Shown piece by piece: positions 40,170 through 54,342 of a DNA stretch of 64,000 bases. Position 1 is the first letter of the stretch. The number at the start of each line of letters is the position of its first letter. The notes under the pieces were generated by a model, which had not been told where the DNA came from, did no database searches, and was given only the letters and a program-made list of their open reading frames with translations. The stretch is from Pegea sp. RAD2-039 (Eukaryota; Chordata; Thaliacea; Salpida; Salpidae). Made by a program: the position numbers and the translations under genes. The stretch spans positions 3,715,001-3,779,000 of the forward strand of contig JAQGEQ010000192.1 in assembly GCA_034620365.1 (NCBI GenBank), in the 5' to 3' direction.

Positions 40170-43150
40170 CTATTGTGATAGTTTACTTATTTCGAAATGT
40201 TTGAAATAAGCTCTGAACTCTAATCACAATCAAAGAAAACCTTTTCCTTTAATTACAGGTAAATTTAAATGAATATTTTCTGATCAAGCTAGTGATTCCT
40301 AAACTACATTAGGTGATTCTCTAACTCTAGGTGATACGAGAACAATAATTTGTTATTTTAATCATAGCTACATAATATAAAGATCAAATGTTTAAAATAA
40401 ATTTAAAAAACTTTTCTTCATAAGAAACAGAACAATCCTTCGAAAGTAAAGTGTGTTTGTCTGATAGTACTAAAAACTTATTTAGTATTGAACTAATACA
40501 TAGTATTTTGTCAAAACACATACTAAAAGTCTAAGGTTTCACTTATAAAACCATACAGCTATTTAATTACAAATCTTTTTTACGATTTTGAATGAAAGTA
40601 GAAACTTTTGTTTGAATTTCACACCAAATAATTTAGTCAAATTTTTAGTATTTTTGCAAAATTTTCGACGAAAAATTTTCTATTTTTTCTTTCTTGCAAT
40701 TCATAATTTAGTGATCTTGAAACAGCTGTAACTTCTTTCGTTTTACCTTTTAAAATTTTTAAACTTTTTTTCTATGTCCTATTAAAATTTTAGTAACTAA
40801 AATTTCTTAAATTTATTCTAAACGTTTGTTAAATGAAAATAGAGTAACAAATTTTGTGAACGCACTGAAGGGTACTTGATTTTTAAGTCAAAGTAATTTA
40901 GCAATAAACAATAAAAAAAATAAGCTGAGAAATAATTAAAATTTATCAAAACTTTATTGGTACATAGGTCAAACAACCTCAGGCCTCAGTGTACAAATAT
41001 TTTGATAAGTATTTGATTTTGTTCATATAAAACAATCTATTGACAATTTAATTTTATTAATTACCTTTCTCGCAAAAAAACAAGCATAAAAGCTTTTTTA
41101 ACTAAGTGCTAACTCAGAAAATCGAAATAAAACTGACTTGCTCTTGCTTAACTAAACTGTCAACGATATAAGCTCTTCTATAATTAAATACAAGTAAGCA
41201 CATATTTAACTAACACTAAATTTTTTCATCATACAACACTTGAAGAAAATTATAGATCAACTAAATATTTTGTAATAATTTTATCTCGTTGAATAGTTTT
41301 GCAATCTTATGTCATAAGACTACACTCGCTGCAGCTAAACTTAAACAAAAAAGTTAAACAAACTGTTAAAATTTAGTTAGACTAAAGAAAAAATGTTTAC
41401 TAGTGTTTTTGGTTTATAAATTCCCAGTGAATAACACAACTCTATGGGATGAATAAGCTTATAGTCAAATTAAACAATTAGAAAATATTATCTAAACACT
41501 TTTTGAGAGTTGGATAATGTCAACCAAAGTTTCATTTAGTATACTTATTGAAATAAAATGCTACTAGTTATAATTATCATTGTAACTGTTTATATAAATT
41601 GCTAATAGTAAAAAGAAAACAAATGAAGAACTATTTCTACCAAATGTTAACTGAGGTACCGAACTCTAATCTAATGAAGAGCATTTCTTAGTTAATAATT
41701 AATTCATTAAGTCATAAAACACTTTTTTGTTTGGTTTCATTATTCACTTATTTAATATTCAAATTATAAAATGATAAAACTATAAGTTTAGATTCGTACT
41801 ACTTTTAAAATCTTATAATTTTTTTTGTGCTTACCGATAATCCAAATGTGAAATATTAAAATGAAAATCAAATAGTAAAAAAAAAATAGAAATAATCTTT
41901 TTTAGTCTTATATAATAATTTCCATTTTACAGAAAGATCCAAATAAATGATGTCAATAATACAAAATTCTTTAGAAAGCTTCTGTCATATGCTAATATAC
42001 TTAGAAGTAAAGCGTTGAAAATGAAAAATTCAAAGTTTTTTTCATGAAAGTTAAGAAACAATTCTGAATTTAGTTGTTAAATTAGATATAGAAGTTCATT
42101 AACTTTTCATGAAGAAAATAATAAATAGTTTTAAGTAAAAGTTATTTATGAGTTGAATTTTAAGAATCTGTGTCAAAATTAAAACTATTTTTAAGACAAC
42201 TAACTCTCAAGTTTTGATGAGTTTTTATTTCATGATTTTTCTATCGGTTTCGACTATTTAAAAAAAACTTTAATTTTCAAAGATACAATTAATCTATATG
42301 AATCAAATGCAGATTTCATAATTTTTAATCATAAGACCAAATAACACTTTTTATACACTAACAATTGAATGAGATCACTCAAATGTTTGTTTTGTATAAT
42401 TCTTAATTGCTGACAATGTAACCTTGTTTAGAAAAAAGTTTTGAAACTTAAAAATAGTAAGAAGCATATTTGAATAGTCTCTAAAGTGAATTTATGTGTA
42501 CATAGTTGAAGATCTATACAAAAATATGTAGTCAATAACAACTTACATTACAATAATCAATCAATGTTTTTCTTGAAAACGTACTAGCATGTTCGTTCAA
42601 AAGTAAAATACTTGTAGAATACTTAATGTAAAAATGTTATTTGATATTTTTCTCAAAATATGAGATAGGAGATAGAATCTCATCTGATCTTGATTTAGAA
42701 AATAGCTCATTTTATCTGTTATTGAGGTTCTATTTAAAACCATATTCATAAATAAGTAACTCTTAATGATGTTATAAACTCGAAAACTCTATAAAAAATA
42801 AATAATTTTTGAAAAGCCTTTTTTATATAAATAAAACATAAAATTGTCACAGAGAAAATTAATGAATATGCAACATCGAAAAGTTAATCATTTTGTTTCT
42901 ATATAGGTTTCTATATATGAAATATCATTTGCGTGTTCTTGATGTTTTTGAATATAAGATTGTTGTTTGAAAAAAGTTAAAAACAAATGCAAAAATCAAA
43001 TAATGACTAATTGAAAGTCAATTGGAGCTTATTTAGTCCCTGGATGATATTACACTATTCTATAGGTTCTTTTATTTAGAGATAAACAACAAGACTATAA
43101 TCATATGTAAATATATCAAATTGAGTCAAATAATATCTTGTATATGCTTC
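40170..43150. other. Intergenic, A+T-rich, nothing recognised
   Basis: No supported exon, repeat or RNA gene was found on either strand. The same holds for 38887-40055, where the plus-strand frame at 39479-39670 shows only chance A+T-rich composition. Confidence 0.5.
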
Positions 43151-44176
43151 TTAAGATCTATGAGTTGGAGGAAGCAACGTTTTACTGACATACATGCAAT
43201 CTGTGCTTATAAGTGTTGGTTAGAAAAGCAAAATACTAAAAAAGACAGTATATACTTGAAGTAATATCTTCTAAACTGTTGCCTGATTTAATAACGTCTA
43301 AAACTCTTTGTAGTTTGCTCATAAGGCCTCTTAAAAGCTTCTTGAATATCATTTTAGAATCTTTATGAAACAAATATCGAGAGTTTGTTACATAGAAAGA
43401 CGCACTTGCATCTTTACTGTGTAAAAATATACTTTTTACTCTAAATCGGTACATCTAAACTTGAGTAAATACCAAATATGAGCTTCTGTCGGTATAATTG
43501 AGAAAAGTTTTCAGAGATACATTAAAAGTAGCACCTTTGTAAAGTTTATTACTTTTTTCATCTGAAAACTATCACTTCATAGGTGTATTCATAACTCCAT
43601 AGCACTTGTCACAGATTCTTAATGAAGTTCATCAAACAATCCTATCGTAAAATCGTTCTTGCAATTTTGATAAAATAAAATTTAGTCAATTTAAACACCA
43701 AATCAAGAAAAGAGATTTGAAAACCCTTTAAATACTATTTTTGATTTTAGTCAGCACAAATTTTATTTATCAATTGGTTTAAATACAAACTTGAAAATCA
43801 GAACAAACATTTACCAAGCTTAAGTTTTATTTTTATGAAGCGTTTTGAGATGTACAATAAATCTGAACTATTTCCTGTAGGTTAAAGTCTATAGTAGTTT
43901 CATAAAAAGTTTTTTTACTTTGAAACAACAATGTTTTTAGGAGTTTTCTTAAAAATTTTCTTATTTAAACAAACAATTTACTGCTTAAAAATTAACTTTG
44001 ATAGAAATTTGAACTATAAATTTAACTAAGAACGAATTTTATAGACAAGCAGTTAGATGCTCAAGTTCTATAAAAATAATTTAGATGATATTTGTTCAAA
44101 AATATAGTTCAACACTTACAGAAGCCTTAGAAAAAATTACTATAAAGTGAAACTTGTATTTATCATTCTTTGCCAT
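43151..44176 (-). CDS. Putative small three-exon gene, about 101 residues, unknown
   Basis: Exons 44176-44120, 43454-43256 and 43200-43151 join with GT..AG ends and phases 0 and 1, giving 306 nt (101 residues and a TAA stop). Exon 1 gives MAKNDKYKFHFIVIFSKAS, at best a weak signal peptide. Exon 2 begins MYRFRVKSIFLHSKDASASF, which looks like the F-G strands of an FN3 domain, and continues into a helical-looking stretch (KLLRGLMSKLQRVLDVIKSG). Exon 3 gives NCMYVSKTLLPPTHRS. I do not recognise the protein. It lies about 500 bp downstream of receptor gene E and on the same strand. The weakest part is exon 1; exon 2 alone could instead belong to a decayed vWA/FN3 gene. Confidence 0.4.
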
Positions 44177-44544
44177 ATAAATCTTTCTTTAGAGATTCGC
44201 TCAACTTAAACATTAGTGAGATGAAAAACAATCAAGTCTGTTTTGAGACTAAAACTAAAGAATAACAACTTTTACAGAAGTCGATTTTTTTTCAAAAAAA
44301 TGATAAATAATTGTCGAAATGATTTACAACAAATAAGCAAAACATATCTACAAAATACAAAATTGCTTCAATTTCAACAATAAATGAATATGCGACAATG
44401 AATAAATTGCTTATGCCTTAGAAACACATTATTTAAGATTAACTGAACAAACATATCAACAAAAGTATACAAATCGGAAAAAAATTATCTAACAAAGTTC
44501 ATAGGCAATAAGCTGAGCTAAAAATCTTCACAAACTGCAAAGAT

Positions 44545-44550
44545 TTTATT
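44545..44550 (-). terminator. Candidate polyadenylation signal of receptor gene E
   Basis: AATAAA on the minus strand, about 133 bp past the gene E stop codon at 44683. The motif is frequent by chance in A+T-rich DNA, so support comes only from its distance to the stop. Confidence 0.35.
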
Positions 44551-44682
44551 AAATTTGAGAACTGCACAAATTTAACAGCAAGTAATTCTTAAAATTTAGT
44601 AATTTTTTGTGCAGTTAATTATTTAGTTCTGTAAGTAATTTGAAAACTAAATTTTTAAAGAAATTTTGTTGAAGATTTTCAG

Positions 44683-47207
44683 TTAAACTCTTTCAGAAGT
44701 AATTAATTTTTCAGTAGTCGATTGAGATGTCTGCAAAGATGTTCTGGAATTTTAAAAAGATCAGTTTAGTTTCACCTCACAGATATCTTATCAAAATTTA
44801 TGTGCTGTGAAATCAACATTTTTGAAAAATAATTTTTTTTATTTTTACAATTTTCTTTTGAAATTCAAAACTGTTCAATTAAAAGTTACAATTTCACTTA
44901 CTCTATAGTTTCGTTAGTATCTTTTCTATTTTCCATCGATATCAAAACTTGGCCATCACGATTCGATCTACTAAAATCTCGAAAACTTCTAGTAAACTTC
45001 GAATTTGAATCTTCTCTTTTTATCAGCACTAAGAAGCTTTAAAAAATCATTAATAGTTTGAAAAAAATTACTCTGTACATCTTCAAAACATGTTTACTGC
45101 ACAGAACTAGAATTAAATATTTTTATTATTTTTCTATCTTTTTAAAATAAATTATTATAACTATAATATGGTGATTCTCCTACATCAGGATTTTTTGTTT
45201 AAATTTTGCATACATGAATAAATATAAGTCAAAATTACTTCAGCTTTCTTCCATTCTTCAAATATCTGTAAGATGCGAAAATCTTTTGGCGAAAACTGTG
45301 ACTGGTCAGCCAATAAAAAATTGGAGTCAGAGCACTATTTGAAAAAGCTAAGACTTCAAATATAGAACGAATCCATTGACAGTGTCCAATGCTTGTTTGC
45401 TAAAAAAATCAGTTTTTAAATTTTTAGCAATTTAAATCAACAATAAATAAAAGCTTCAAGACTTTAAATGAGTATTTATTTGAAAAACTGGTTGTATGAA
45501 TACCTGGATTGAACTGAAGGTGGTGACTAAGTTCCACACCAGCAGTGGAGACCAACATACAATAAAAGCTATGACCATACAAGCAATAGTTACAACCATG
45601 TGTTTCCTCATTTCTGTAATACATCAAAATATTTCAGGTAAAATACAAATGTCAAACTTAAATTATAAATCAGAGAGATTTACAATTCTTTTAAAAATTT
45701 ACCAAATAGATTAATCTAAAATATCCTCTTAATTATAAATTCTATCAGATAAAAGTAGATTTAATGCTGGCTGAGTAAACAAACGTCAAGATTTTAACTT
45801 CTACAAATCTTTTATAGATTAATTTAAACATCAACAGCTTTGCCATAATTGAATTCAGTATTTTGTTGTTTTAGAAAGCTTTATTTTAAAATCAAAACTA
45901 AGTTAAAATTTGGTGATAAACTAATTTAACCACGGATTTGTTTTTAATTTGTAGACAAATTTGTTAATTGACTAGAAAAGATTATTTTGTTACATTAGAA
46001 CGACTTTATAAAGCAGCTACTTAACAACTTACTTTTTTGATTCAACGGCATTTTACTCAAACGTCGAGTGGCAGTCAGCAAGATTATAGAGTACGAACCG
46101 ATGATAGCAATTATTGGTATGACGTAAAAGAAAATAAACTTAAAGATTAAATAACGCCGATAAAACAATGAGCTTTGATGCATATCGTTTCTACAATCAG
46201 CTAATTCCATCCCTTTATATAAAAAACGTTTAAACTTGTTTATGTATTTTGCACAAAATAAAGTTATTTCATTTCTTATCAGTTTTATAAGATACTAAAT
46301 ATTCTACAAAACAAGATAAGAAAAGCTATCACTAATAATTATAAGATCTTTCAATTGCAACTTACCAACACCTTCAGAATCGTTTGAAGATAGTTCCAAA
46401 GTTTTGTTTAGGTCGTAATTATTATGGAGAAGATCTAATATATCTTCTTCATGAAATATCGGTGCATCTTCGAAACTTGCTAAGGCCTTAGTTATATTTG
46501 ATTCGGGGGTAGGAAATGAAAGCTCGCAAGTTAAGCCAAGTTTTGAATTGCTAGCCTTAGCATAATATCCATAAGGACTGGAGGTTGCAAGAGCAAGGAG
46601 CCACACAATTATACAAGCGTACCAAGCATTTCTACGGGTCCTATAAACTCGCATCTTCATCAAGTATACAGTTGCAAGAAGTCTATCAAGGCTCATAACA
46701 GTCAGAAACAGTATTGAGGCATGATAATTCAAATGATCCATGGCTAAAAATATATATGGACATAAATCTTATTTAGATCATCAATAATGACTAACTTCTT
46801 TTAAACTTGCAGAAAGCATCTCCAAAAGTTATATTTTGTATTTGCAAACTATAAAGTGGAAGACTTAAGATGAAGAAGATATCAGCAAAAGCAAGGTTAA
46901 GAGCAAATAACTGAGTAACATTCTTGTTACTTTTATTTCGTTCCCAGGTTATTATAACAGCAATGACAAACAGGTTTGAAAAAGTTCCAAATACTGAAAT
47001 AAAGTTAGGAAGTTAGTTTTGATAATGTATGCTATAAGCTATTAAATTTTTTAACGATATGATCTCTTAAGCTAGTGACATACCAGTGATTAATGTATAA
47101 AATACATTTTCAAAAATCTGCTTCTTTGCAAGCTGATCTTCTTCAACAGATTTTATAAATTCATATGAGCCATGCGAAAAGTTGTCACTGAGAGTTATCA
47201 AATTCAT
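44683..47207 (-). CDS. Gene E: class A peptide GPCR (somatostatin/galanin/MCH-like), complete
   Basis: Eight exons: 47207-47084, 46993-46796, 46743-46366, 46212-46033, 45613-45504, 45399-45239, 45036-44902 and 44743-44683; 1347 nt, 448 residues. Seven-helix receptor at the plasma membrane. TM1 GTFSNLFVIAVI; TM2 LNLAFADIFFILSLP, with the conserved Asp; the TM3 cysteine in DAFCK; TM3 end LTVMSLDRLLATVYL (DRL in place of DRY); TM4 WLLALATSSPYGYY; a long, acidic second extracellular loop with several N-glycosylation sites; TM5 FYVIPIIAIIGSYSIILL; TM6 FIVCWSPLLVWNLV (CWxP); TM7 SNSALTPIFYW, where the usual Asn of NPxxY is Thr. The Ser/Thr-rich tail is typical of arrestin-regulated receptors. The CK..(T)MD...LT.MS.DR.LATV pattern is closest to MCH-receptor and allatostatin-C/somatostatin-type receptors, so a neuropeptide ligand coupling to G proteins is inferred. 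It is a paralogue of gene F. Confidence 0.9.
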
Positions 47208-50200
47208 GCTATCAAATTGATTAGCAATTTATTAACAGAAATCCTTCAATTAGTTTGTACCTCTCTTGAAATAAGATTTACTAAAAAGAGTTTAAATTTC
47301 ACTAAGAAACATTGATACTATCAAAGAGTATTTCATTTAATTATTTCATAACTAAGCGATCTAAATAGTTTAAAACTAGCAATATCTTATTAAGAAATAA
47401 CAGCAAATTTTAGATAGTATGTACAAATGAAAGCTATGAAATATGACTAATCATGGTAAAAAGATAAAAAGTACAACAAAAGAGTTTTAGAAATACTTAT
47501 TTAGATATCATAAATGTTAAATCAAACCAACCGGTAAAACGTTTTTTAAACCTAACCCAGGCGTTTAAAATTGAAACAATAAAAATCAAAAACTGAAAAA
47601 CTGAATCTGTTTCAGTTTCAAAAATATATATTAAAAATTAATTGAAAGTTTGAAAACCAAAATCTGTTTACTACCGATTTAAATATTCAAAAACAAAAGC
47701 TAAGATTTTGTTTTTATATATAAATAGAGTTTTGTTTTCAATAACAAGCTTTTTGCAGTGTAAAAGCGGTTTTAGTTAAGATAAGGATAATTTTAAAGCA
47801 TGACCACAAATTTAAAAGATAAAGATTTTCAAACCTTAAGATGTTAAAAAAGAATTTTGAAATTGAATTAAAGTTAAGACAGAAAGTAAGGAACGTCAAA
47901 ACTTGTCAATATGTTTTACTTGCATCGTATAATTTGCTGTACAGCTATAACCTTAAAAAGTTTTCAAGAACCTGCCATGAGCTACTGTTAAAACGCAAAA
48001 CAAAATTGCTTAAATAGATTTCAGGTAAAACATTATACACAAAAGGTGTTTCCACTTGAACTTAAATATCTTCAAATGTAGTGACATAAATATTAGATAA
48101 TTTTACTGATATTTCTTTAAAAACTTTAATATTAGGTCAAAATATTATATGTATTGAAAATTCTAAATATATAATGTTTTATCTTATAACAATTTAAAAT
48201 TATAAACAGTTTTATGCTTAATTACAAAGTCTAATAAATAAAGAAAAAAAGCTTAATAAAAACTTCAAACATAATAGAAATTTTGCTTTACATGGCAAAA
48301 AGTGAGCTTCAAGTAAACTTAATAGTAACTTTTTTATTAAAAACTCAAATCAGATCAAGTTATGAAGTAGTTTTTTTGACTGAAAACAATCTCTTTTAAG
48401 CGCAATTTTTGATTAAATCGATGCTAAAAAGAAAATCAACCAGTAAAAAATCACACAGCTTTAGTAAATTAGAAAATCAACGTGCCTAACACACTTTTTG
48501 ATGATCTAATAATAAAAAAGTGTAAAAGAGGAGAAATGATAAACTTTTACACAACTGTAGCTAGAGGCTAACCAGGCAAATGTTTTATCATATAGAAAGT
48601 TGTGTGGAGTGAAAGAGAAAAAGATTGAGCTCATTCATGCGTATCGAAGGGCTGTTGTGTTAAAAGTTTGACGCAAAACACTCAACTCAAAAATTAGTCA
48701 CAAAGAATTCCTTCAAACTTTTGTTTGATGAAAATCAAATACAGCTTGCCAAACTAAAACAGCATGAGCTTAAATTGAAAGCTCTTCCAGTTAATTAGAA
48801 ATGACTAAACTTATAGGTCATTTATAGAAGCTATCAGAACTCGTCTTATCAGCAGTATTTGGTTTATCATCAAAACTATCATATCATAAAGCTACATATT
48901 TATTACAAATAAAATACACATATATTTTAAAAGTTTTCTAATTACCAGCTTTCAGTCGTATACTAAATAGCTCTTCAGCATTCCAAATATATCATAACAC
49001 AAAACTGAAAAATAATTTCTATTTATATAAATAAAGTTAATCACTAACTGCTGGTTAAAGCAAGAATTTATTTAAATGATTATCTCTATGAAGCAAGTTT
49101 TTTATACTTTATTTTAATATATTTTCAAACTTATTAAAGTATATATATTTGAATTATCTAATAAATTATTTAAGAATTTAATGATCAGAATTGCTTTATA
49201 AGTTATTAATGAAACATTTTATTAAATAATTATTTAATGTATTCAATTCATCTATAAATGTTTTTCCCAAAATCTATTATTTTGAATCTTAAACGAGAAT
49301 TTTAAAATACTTGCCATGTTATTCGTTTCAATATTTTTAAAATTCAACTATCAACTTATTACTGATAACATTAATATTTGAAAGTACAAAATAATTTACA
49401 AGCTATTTAATAAAAATATTTTTTAACTTAAAACAAACTATTTAAGAAAAATAATATGTTTCTGTAGAAGCACAAAAGAAATATTAATTTGTAATACAAG
49501 TGAAGCTACTTCAATTCAAGCGTGGAAGTACAAATTAGATTCAAAATCAGAAGACAGTTTTTAGCTGAGATAAAGCTTGGTTGTCAAAAGTTCTTAACAG
49601 TGGGAGATAGAAGTATATTATGGATACTATTTAAACAAATCTGCATGAAATTCTTTGTTGGAAATCTATAAACTTATTTTGAATCAGGTTTAAAGTAATT
49701 AGCTGAAAAATAGGTTGATGTATTAGTCTTCTGATCTTTCTGATCCCTCACAAAACCACATATTGTAATTTTTTAGTACGGTCAAAAGAAAAATGAACCA
49801 GTTTTTAACAAAAGTTACAAAAGTTTTCACAAATTGTTATTTTACATAATTTCCAGAAATTAGTTATGTTTGTGCTTTTAAAACTTTTGAATAAACTGTT
49901 TTGTACCACTGTTTTTTTGACTGCCTTTCGTGTATTCACCTTTTTATTTGAATATATAAGACGAATGAAGAATAAATTTTCGAATTGAATTTTTCAAACT
50001 TTAGATCTTTTTATAAGATTTAAATAAATTTGAAAAGTTTCCACTGATATGAACTATATTACGTACTTTTTCATTGTGTACAGCGAGGTATTCGACAAGA
50101 ATATTTCAATTCAATATCTTCAATAAATATTTATAACCGAACAGTTTCTTCACATCTATCATTCACAAAAAATAGAAATGATAATTCTACTATTGAATTC

Positions 50201-53200
50201 AAAAAACTGACCTTACAAGAAAAGTTTCTTATTCATGAACCAGTTTAGTAAACCTAAAGTAAAATAATCAGTCCTAAAATAAGATTTAAGTTTCTTTCCA
50301 CCTAAACTTTTCAGCACTGCTAATATTTATCAGTTTTTCACACTATCATTAAAGAAATGAATAGTTTCATTAATTTTCTTTGTAACTTAAAAAAACTAAG
50401 TTAGATTTTGTTAGTAGATTTGGTTTTCTCATTTTAATCGACTACTTTTATTTTGAAGTCAGTTAAAATATAGATTCGTAGAAAGAAGATATTCTTGGCT
50501 ACAAAAGTGGATTGTATCATTCTTTAAATTGATGTTTATGTATTGATTCTGTGTCAAATTTGTGTGAAAAGCATATAAAAAGAGTCTTCAACATGATTAA
50601 CGACTGAAATTATTATTCAATGCTTTAATTGCTTTTATAAAATTGAACAAAGCTTCTTTCAGAACAAAGAACATGGACACTATGAAGAGTTGATCCATTA
50701 AAAATTGATTTCAACAGTAGAACAACCATCAGATGTAAGAATGTATTCCTTTTAAAAATAGAGTTTTAGTAGTTTTAAATTAGAAATATCTTAAGATAAG
50801 ATACAAACTTATTTCAGACATAAAGTAATCAAAGTTAGGAGAAATACTTATTTTCAAAAACTTTCTCTTAAAATCAGACATTTGTAACTTCAATTTTGTT
50901 GAAAATAAAAAATCAATTGATGAAAGGAGGAAGTCATACAAAGATGTGGAAACAGTTCAATGAGTTTATCAGAAATAAAAGAGAAAATTCAGTAGGTGAA
51001 ATTTTGATACAAAACTTTTAATCAAATAAAAACTAATTCAGTTTATTCAAATTTATTGTCATTAATTTTATAATTTTTATTCAGTTTATACATACAACAA
51101 CTTTACAAGTTGACCAAAACACTTGAAAAATACAAATTAATAACCCTCTTCATTATATATTTTATCACCATTAAGATGGTATGAAGTTTTATATTTCAAA
51201 ACTAAAAACTACATATGTCAACTGGTATCATCACTATTATCAGTTGCTGAGTGTTCACTATAAATTAACGTTAAGTGTCGCTAATGTTTTCCTTCAATAT
51301 TTTCTTCACATTTGAAGTTTTTAAACAACTTAGATGTAAGTTTGTATAAATTTTGCTATAATTTAAACTACAATAGTAGATGTACTTTTTTAGATAGTTT
51401 AATTATATGTTTAGTCATACGAATTTTATACATCAGTATTACTCGATCATACAACATATTATTATAATAAAGAGCAATACCACAATAAAGTTTTTTTTCA
51501 ATGGATATTTACAAACTGTTAGTTTTAAAACAAGTTAGATAAATTTTGTTAACGGCTCACTTTAAAATAATAAAACTTTGTTACTTTTAGCTAACTGTAT
51601 CATATTTAGTTTAATGTCTTAAACAATGATAAGAAATATTCTAGACTTTTTAAAAAACTTATTTTAACATAAAATTGTTTTACCTTGGGCTAATAATAAC
51701 ATTTCAGCAATAGTTTATTAAGTTACAATAAGCAGTTTTATTTCAGATATTTAAAAATTAGCTTAAAATTTGTTTAAGCATACGCAGTACCATAAATATA
51801 AGTAAACTTGTTCTAGGTTTATTATATTATTTGAAGTTATTCATTTTGTGTGTTGAAATTTTTTGCTTCGGTATTCACACTTAGGTAAGAAGATAGTCAT
51901 CAGTTTTTATGAAGCATATCTCAATTTTGGTCATCAATAACACAAATTAATAAACCAAGAAGCAAATTGAATTGATTTATTGAACTTTGTCTCAGCACAT
52001 AATATATTTCAATCAATAAAGTTGTCATATAATTTTCGCCAGCTTTTTCTATTTATATTTTACTAAATCAATTTTATTTTATCCGATTTTAGTCTATAAG
52101 GCTTGATATGGCTATTACCTCAATGCAGCAAAAAACCTTGCAAAGTCAATGTAGTTTCATAAGATCTCTTCTTTGTTCGATCTGTTATTTTATTCCTCAT
52201 TTCATTACATCACAGTTCTTTTTTAGTCTCTAAATCGTTGTTTTTTTTTTAACAAGTATTCTTTCAACTCATTAGTTTTAATCGTTACATTTTGCTGTTA
52301 TTAAAATAACTTAGTTGGTGACTCAAAGCTAACAATTGCATCATTGAGCTGTATCTTATAAAAGTTAAAAGTTTATTTATTCTCTTTTTTAGATGTCAAG
52401 CTCTATATTAAAATCCTTCCTAACATTACTAACATTTATCACATGATATATCTGAACCGACTACTTATAAATGTTTCTAAAGAATTCTAAAACAGACTTA
52501 AAAAACTTTCTGTTATGTCAATTAAATCCTACTAAGGAAAAAAGTAGTATGAATCCGTTTTTTTAATCTAGTTTTTTTAGGTTATCTTTCACAATCTTTG
52601 ACAACTAACGTTTTTATAAGAACTTAGCAACGCTGTTAGGAAAATTTAGTTTTAGTTGTCATATTGAATCATAAAAACAAATACAAATTGATTTTTCAAG
52701 TTTAAAAAGGTTTGCCAACTAGTATTAATGTTACAACTGTAATTATTTTGGTAAAATAAGAATTAAAATTAAATACATTATTTGAAAATATTTTCAAAAG
52801 TCGCCTGCTAATTTATAATAATTGATTTGTATTTACAAATTTATGACTCATCAAGACTGTTGCAATGAACGATCAGAAAGAGTTTAAACAAAAAGAAAAG
52901 ATTTTTGTAAAGAATGATATTTGCATCAACTTAAAAGAGCTTCGGCAGATCAAAAAATCGAAACCAGTGTCTTACATTGAAATTACTTCAAATTTTATAA
53001 CTACGAATGTTTTGCAACAAATAAATTTATACACTTTACATTGATACAGAAGAAACTAGAAAATGTTTCAAGTTAACTAAAACGAACATAAGGCTTAATA
53101 AGCTGATTTCAAATTTGATTTATCTGCTGAGTTAGATTTTTTGGTATTTGATTCGTTCATTTAGTTGATAAATTGAGTTTGCCGGTGGGTCTCCTTGGAA

Positions 53201-53937
53201 TTCGTAGCGACGATGTTTTTATTTGCATTGTCAACGCATCTTTCAGAACGAGTGTTCTGAATAATAAAAATAATAATTTCAGATGAATAGCTTTTCTAAA
53301 AAGATTACTTTTCTGATAGATAACTTAAAAGCACTCATTATATTTTAAGAGTAGTTTATATACATTTTTTAACGCTTTTAGCTATTGCAATAGCGATGAA
53401 TAAAGCTTATATCAGAAAGTAACTTTTCATGATTTTGTTACAGCTCTTTATTATAAAGCGGTAATTGAATATCGGTTAGTTATACAGTAACACAAAATAT
53501 AGATTATGACAAAATGACAGAAAAGAAATCATTTAGTTGAAAAAACTGTCTGAACACATTTCCTGGTAACTTGTTTACAATATTTCAGTCGATACACACT
53601 ATAGCATTTCAGTACTTAATAATATTTGTTCCAAAGGTTTTCTCCATTCACATTGCAATATAAAGAGTTCATTCTAGAATAATATTATTTTAACTCCTAT
53701 TTTAAGTGCTTTTTCACTAGCTTATTAATATTAAGCAAATTTGTCAAAAAGCTTTAAAGGCTGCTTTTTAGATGCTGATAATTGTTTTTTAGTGTCATTT
53801 TGAGTTAATTTGAATAGTAAATTATATACTACAAATCGTTGTGTCATTAAATGCAATTCTTTATTTTTAGAAACGTTTTTAGCTGTTAGCTGATACATAC
53901 TCCTAGTTTCTGTGCTAGCTAATACATTTCTATACTC
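47208..53937. other. Intergenic, A+T-rich, nothing recognised
   Basis: Almost 7 kb between receptor gene E and the SINE. I see no conserved exon. A slightly less A+T-rich patch at about 48540-48860 lies 1.3-1.7 kb upstream of gene E and could contain promoter or 5' UTR sequence, without motif support. A 59-codon plus-strand frame at 52865-53044 has no recognisable similarity and is not called as a gene. Confidence 0.5.
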
Positions 53938-53946
53938 CTATTAAAG

Positions 53947-54342
53947 TCCGTCTCGGTAATGTAACGGTTATTACGCCCGTATACCACGCAGAAGGTCCTA
54001 GGTTCGAGCCCAAATGGACACATACTTACAACAAAGAAAAGTCCATAAAAAACAGGTCGAAGGACTTTGTTAGTCTGTTTTATACAGCACTTCTAGGAGA
54101 TGCAAAACTCTGAATTCAAAGCCGGAGTTGTAGTCTCGTAGGCAGTTTGTCGCTGTACTCAGTGTCGTTCTGGCAGCTTCTGTGACGCCAGCTGGGCGTA
54201 GCTGCATCAGTCCATCTGTTCCATTGCATACCTTGTTGGCGTGGAAAGTGGAACCCTGCTGCATGGGCAACAATTGGATATCCATAATTTCTGTCCTGGC
54301 TTACAACATGATTGTTCTCAGACGAAGCAGGCTATACTACTA
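53947..54342 (+). mobile_element. tRNA-derived SINE, full-length copy with target-site duplication
   Basis: The first about 75 bp (to 54020) read like a tRNA-Val gene: a D-arm region with ggttattacg, a ccacgc..aaggtcc anticodon arm, the B box ggttcgagccc, and an acceptor stem pairing gtcc with ggac. About 320 bp of non-tRNA body follow, shared with the copy at 60.1 kb, ending in a short (cta)n tail. The 9-bp repeat ctattaaag flanks it exactly (53938-53946 and 54343-54351), the hallmark of LINE-assisted insertion. The element does not encode a protein; the minus frame at 54070-54285 is a chance frame within its body. It lies about 270 bp beyond the stop of receptor gene F, in opposite orientation. 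The family was not recognised by name. Confidence 0.85.

Noticed and set aside
52865-53044. 59-codon plus-strand frame beginning MNDQKEF
   Set aside because: Charged composition hints at coding, but there is no similarity, no splice context and no neighbour; chance is likely in this base composition.
53947-54020. Functional tRNA-Val gene
   Set aside because: The anticodon stem pairs poorly, and the sequence continues into a body shared with a second copy and is flanked by a target duplication, so it is a SINE head.
54070-54285. Minus-strand 71-codon frame
   Set aside because: It lies entirely in the SINE body; the second copy of the element does not preserve the frame.
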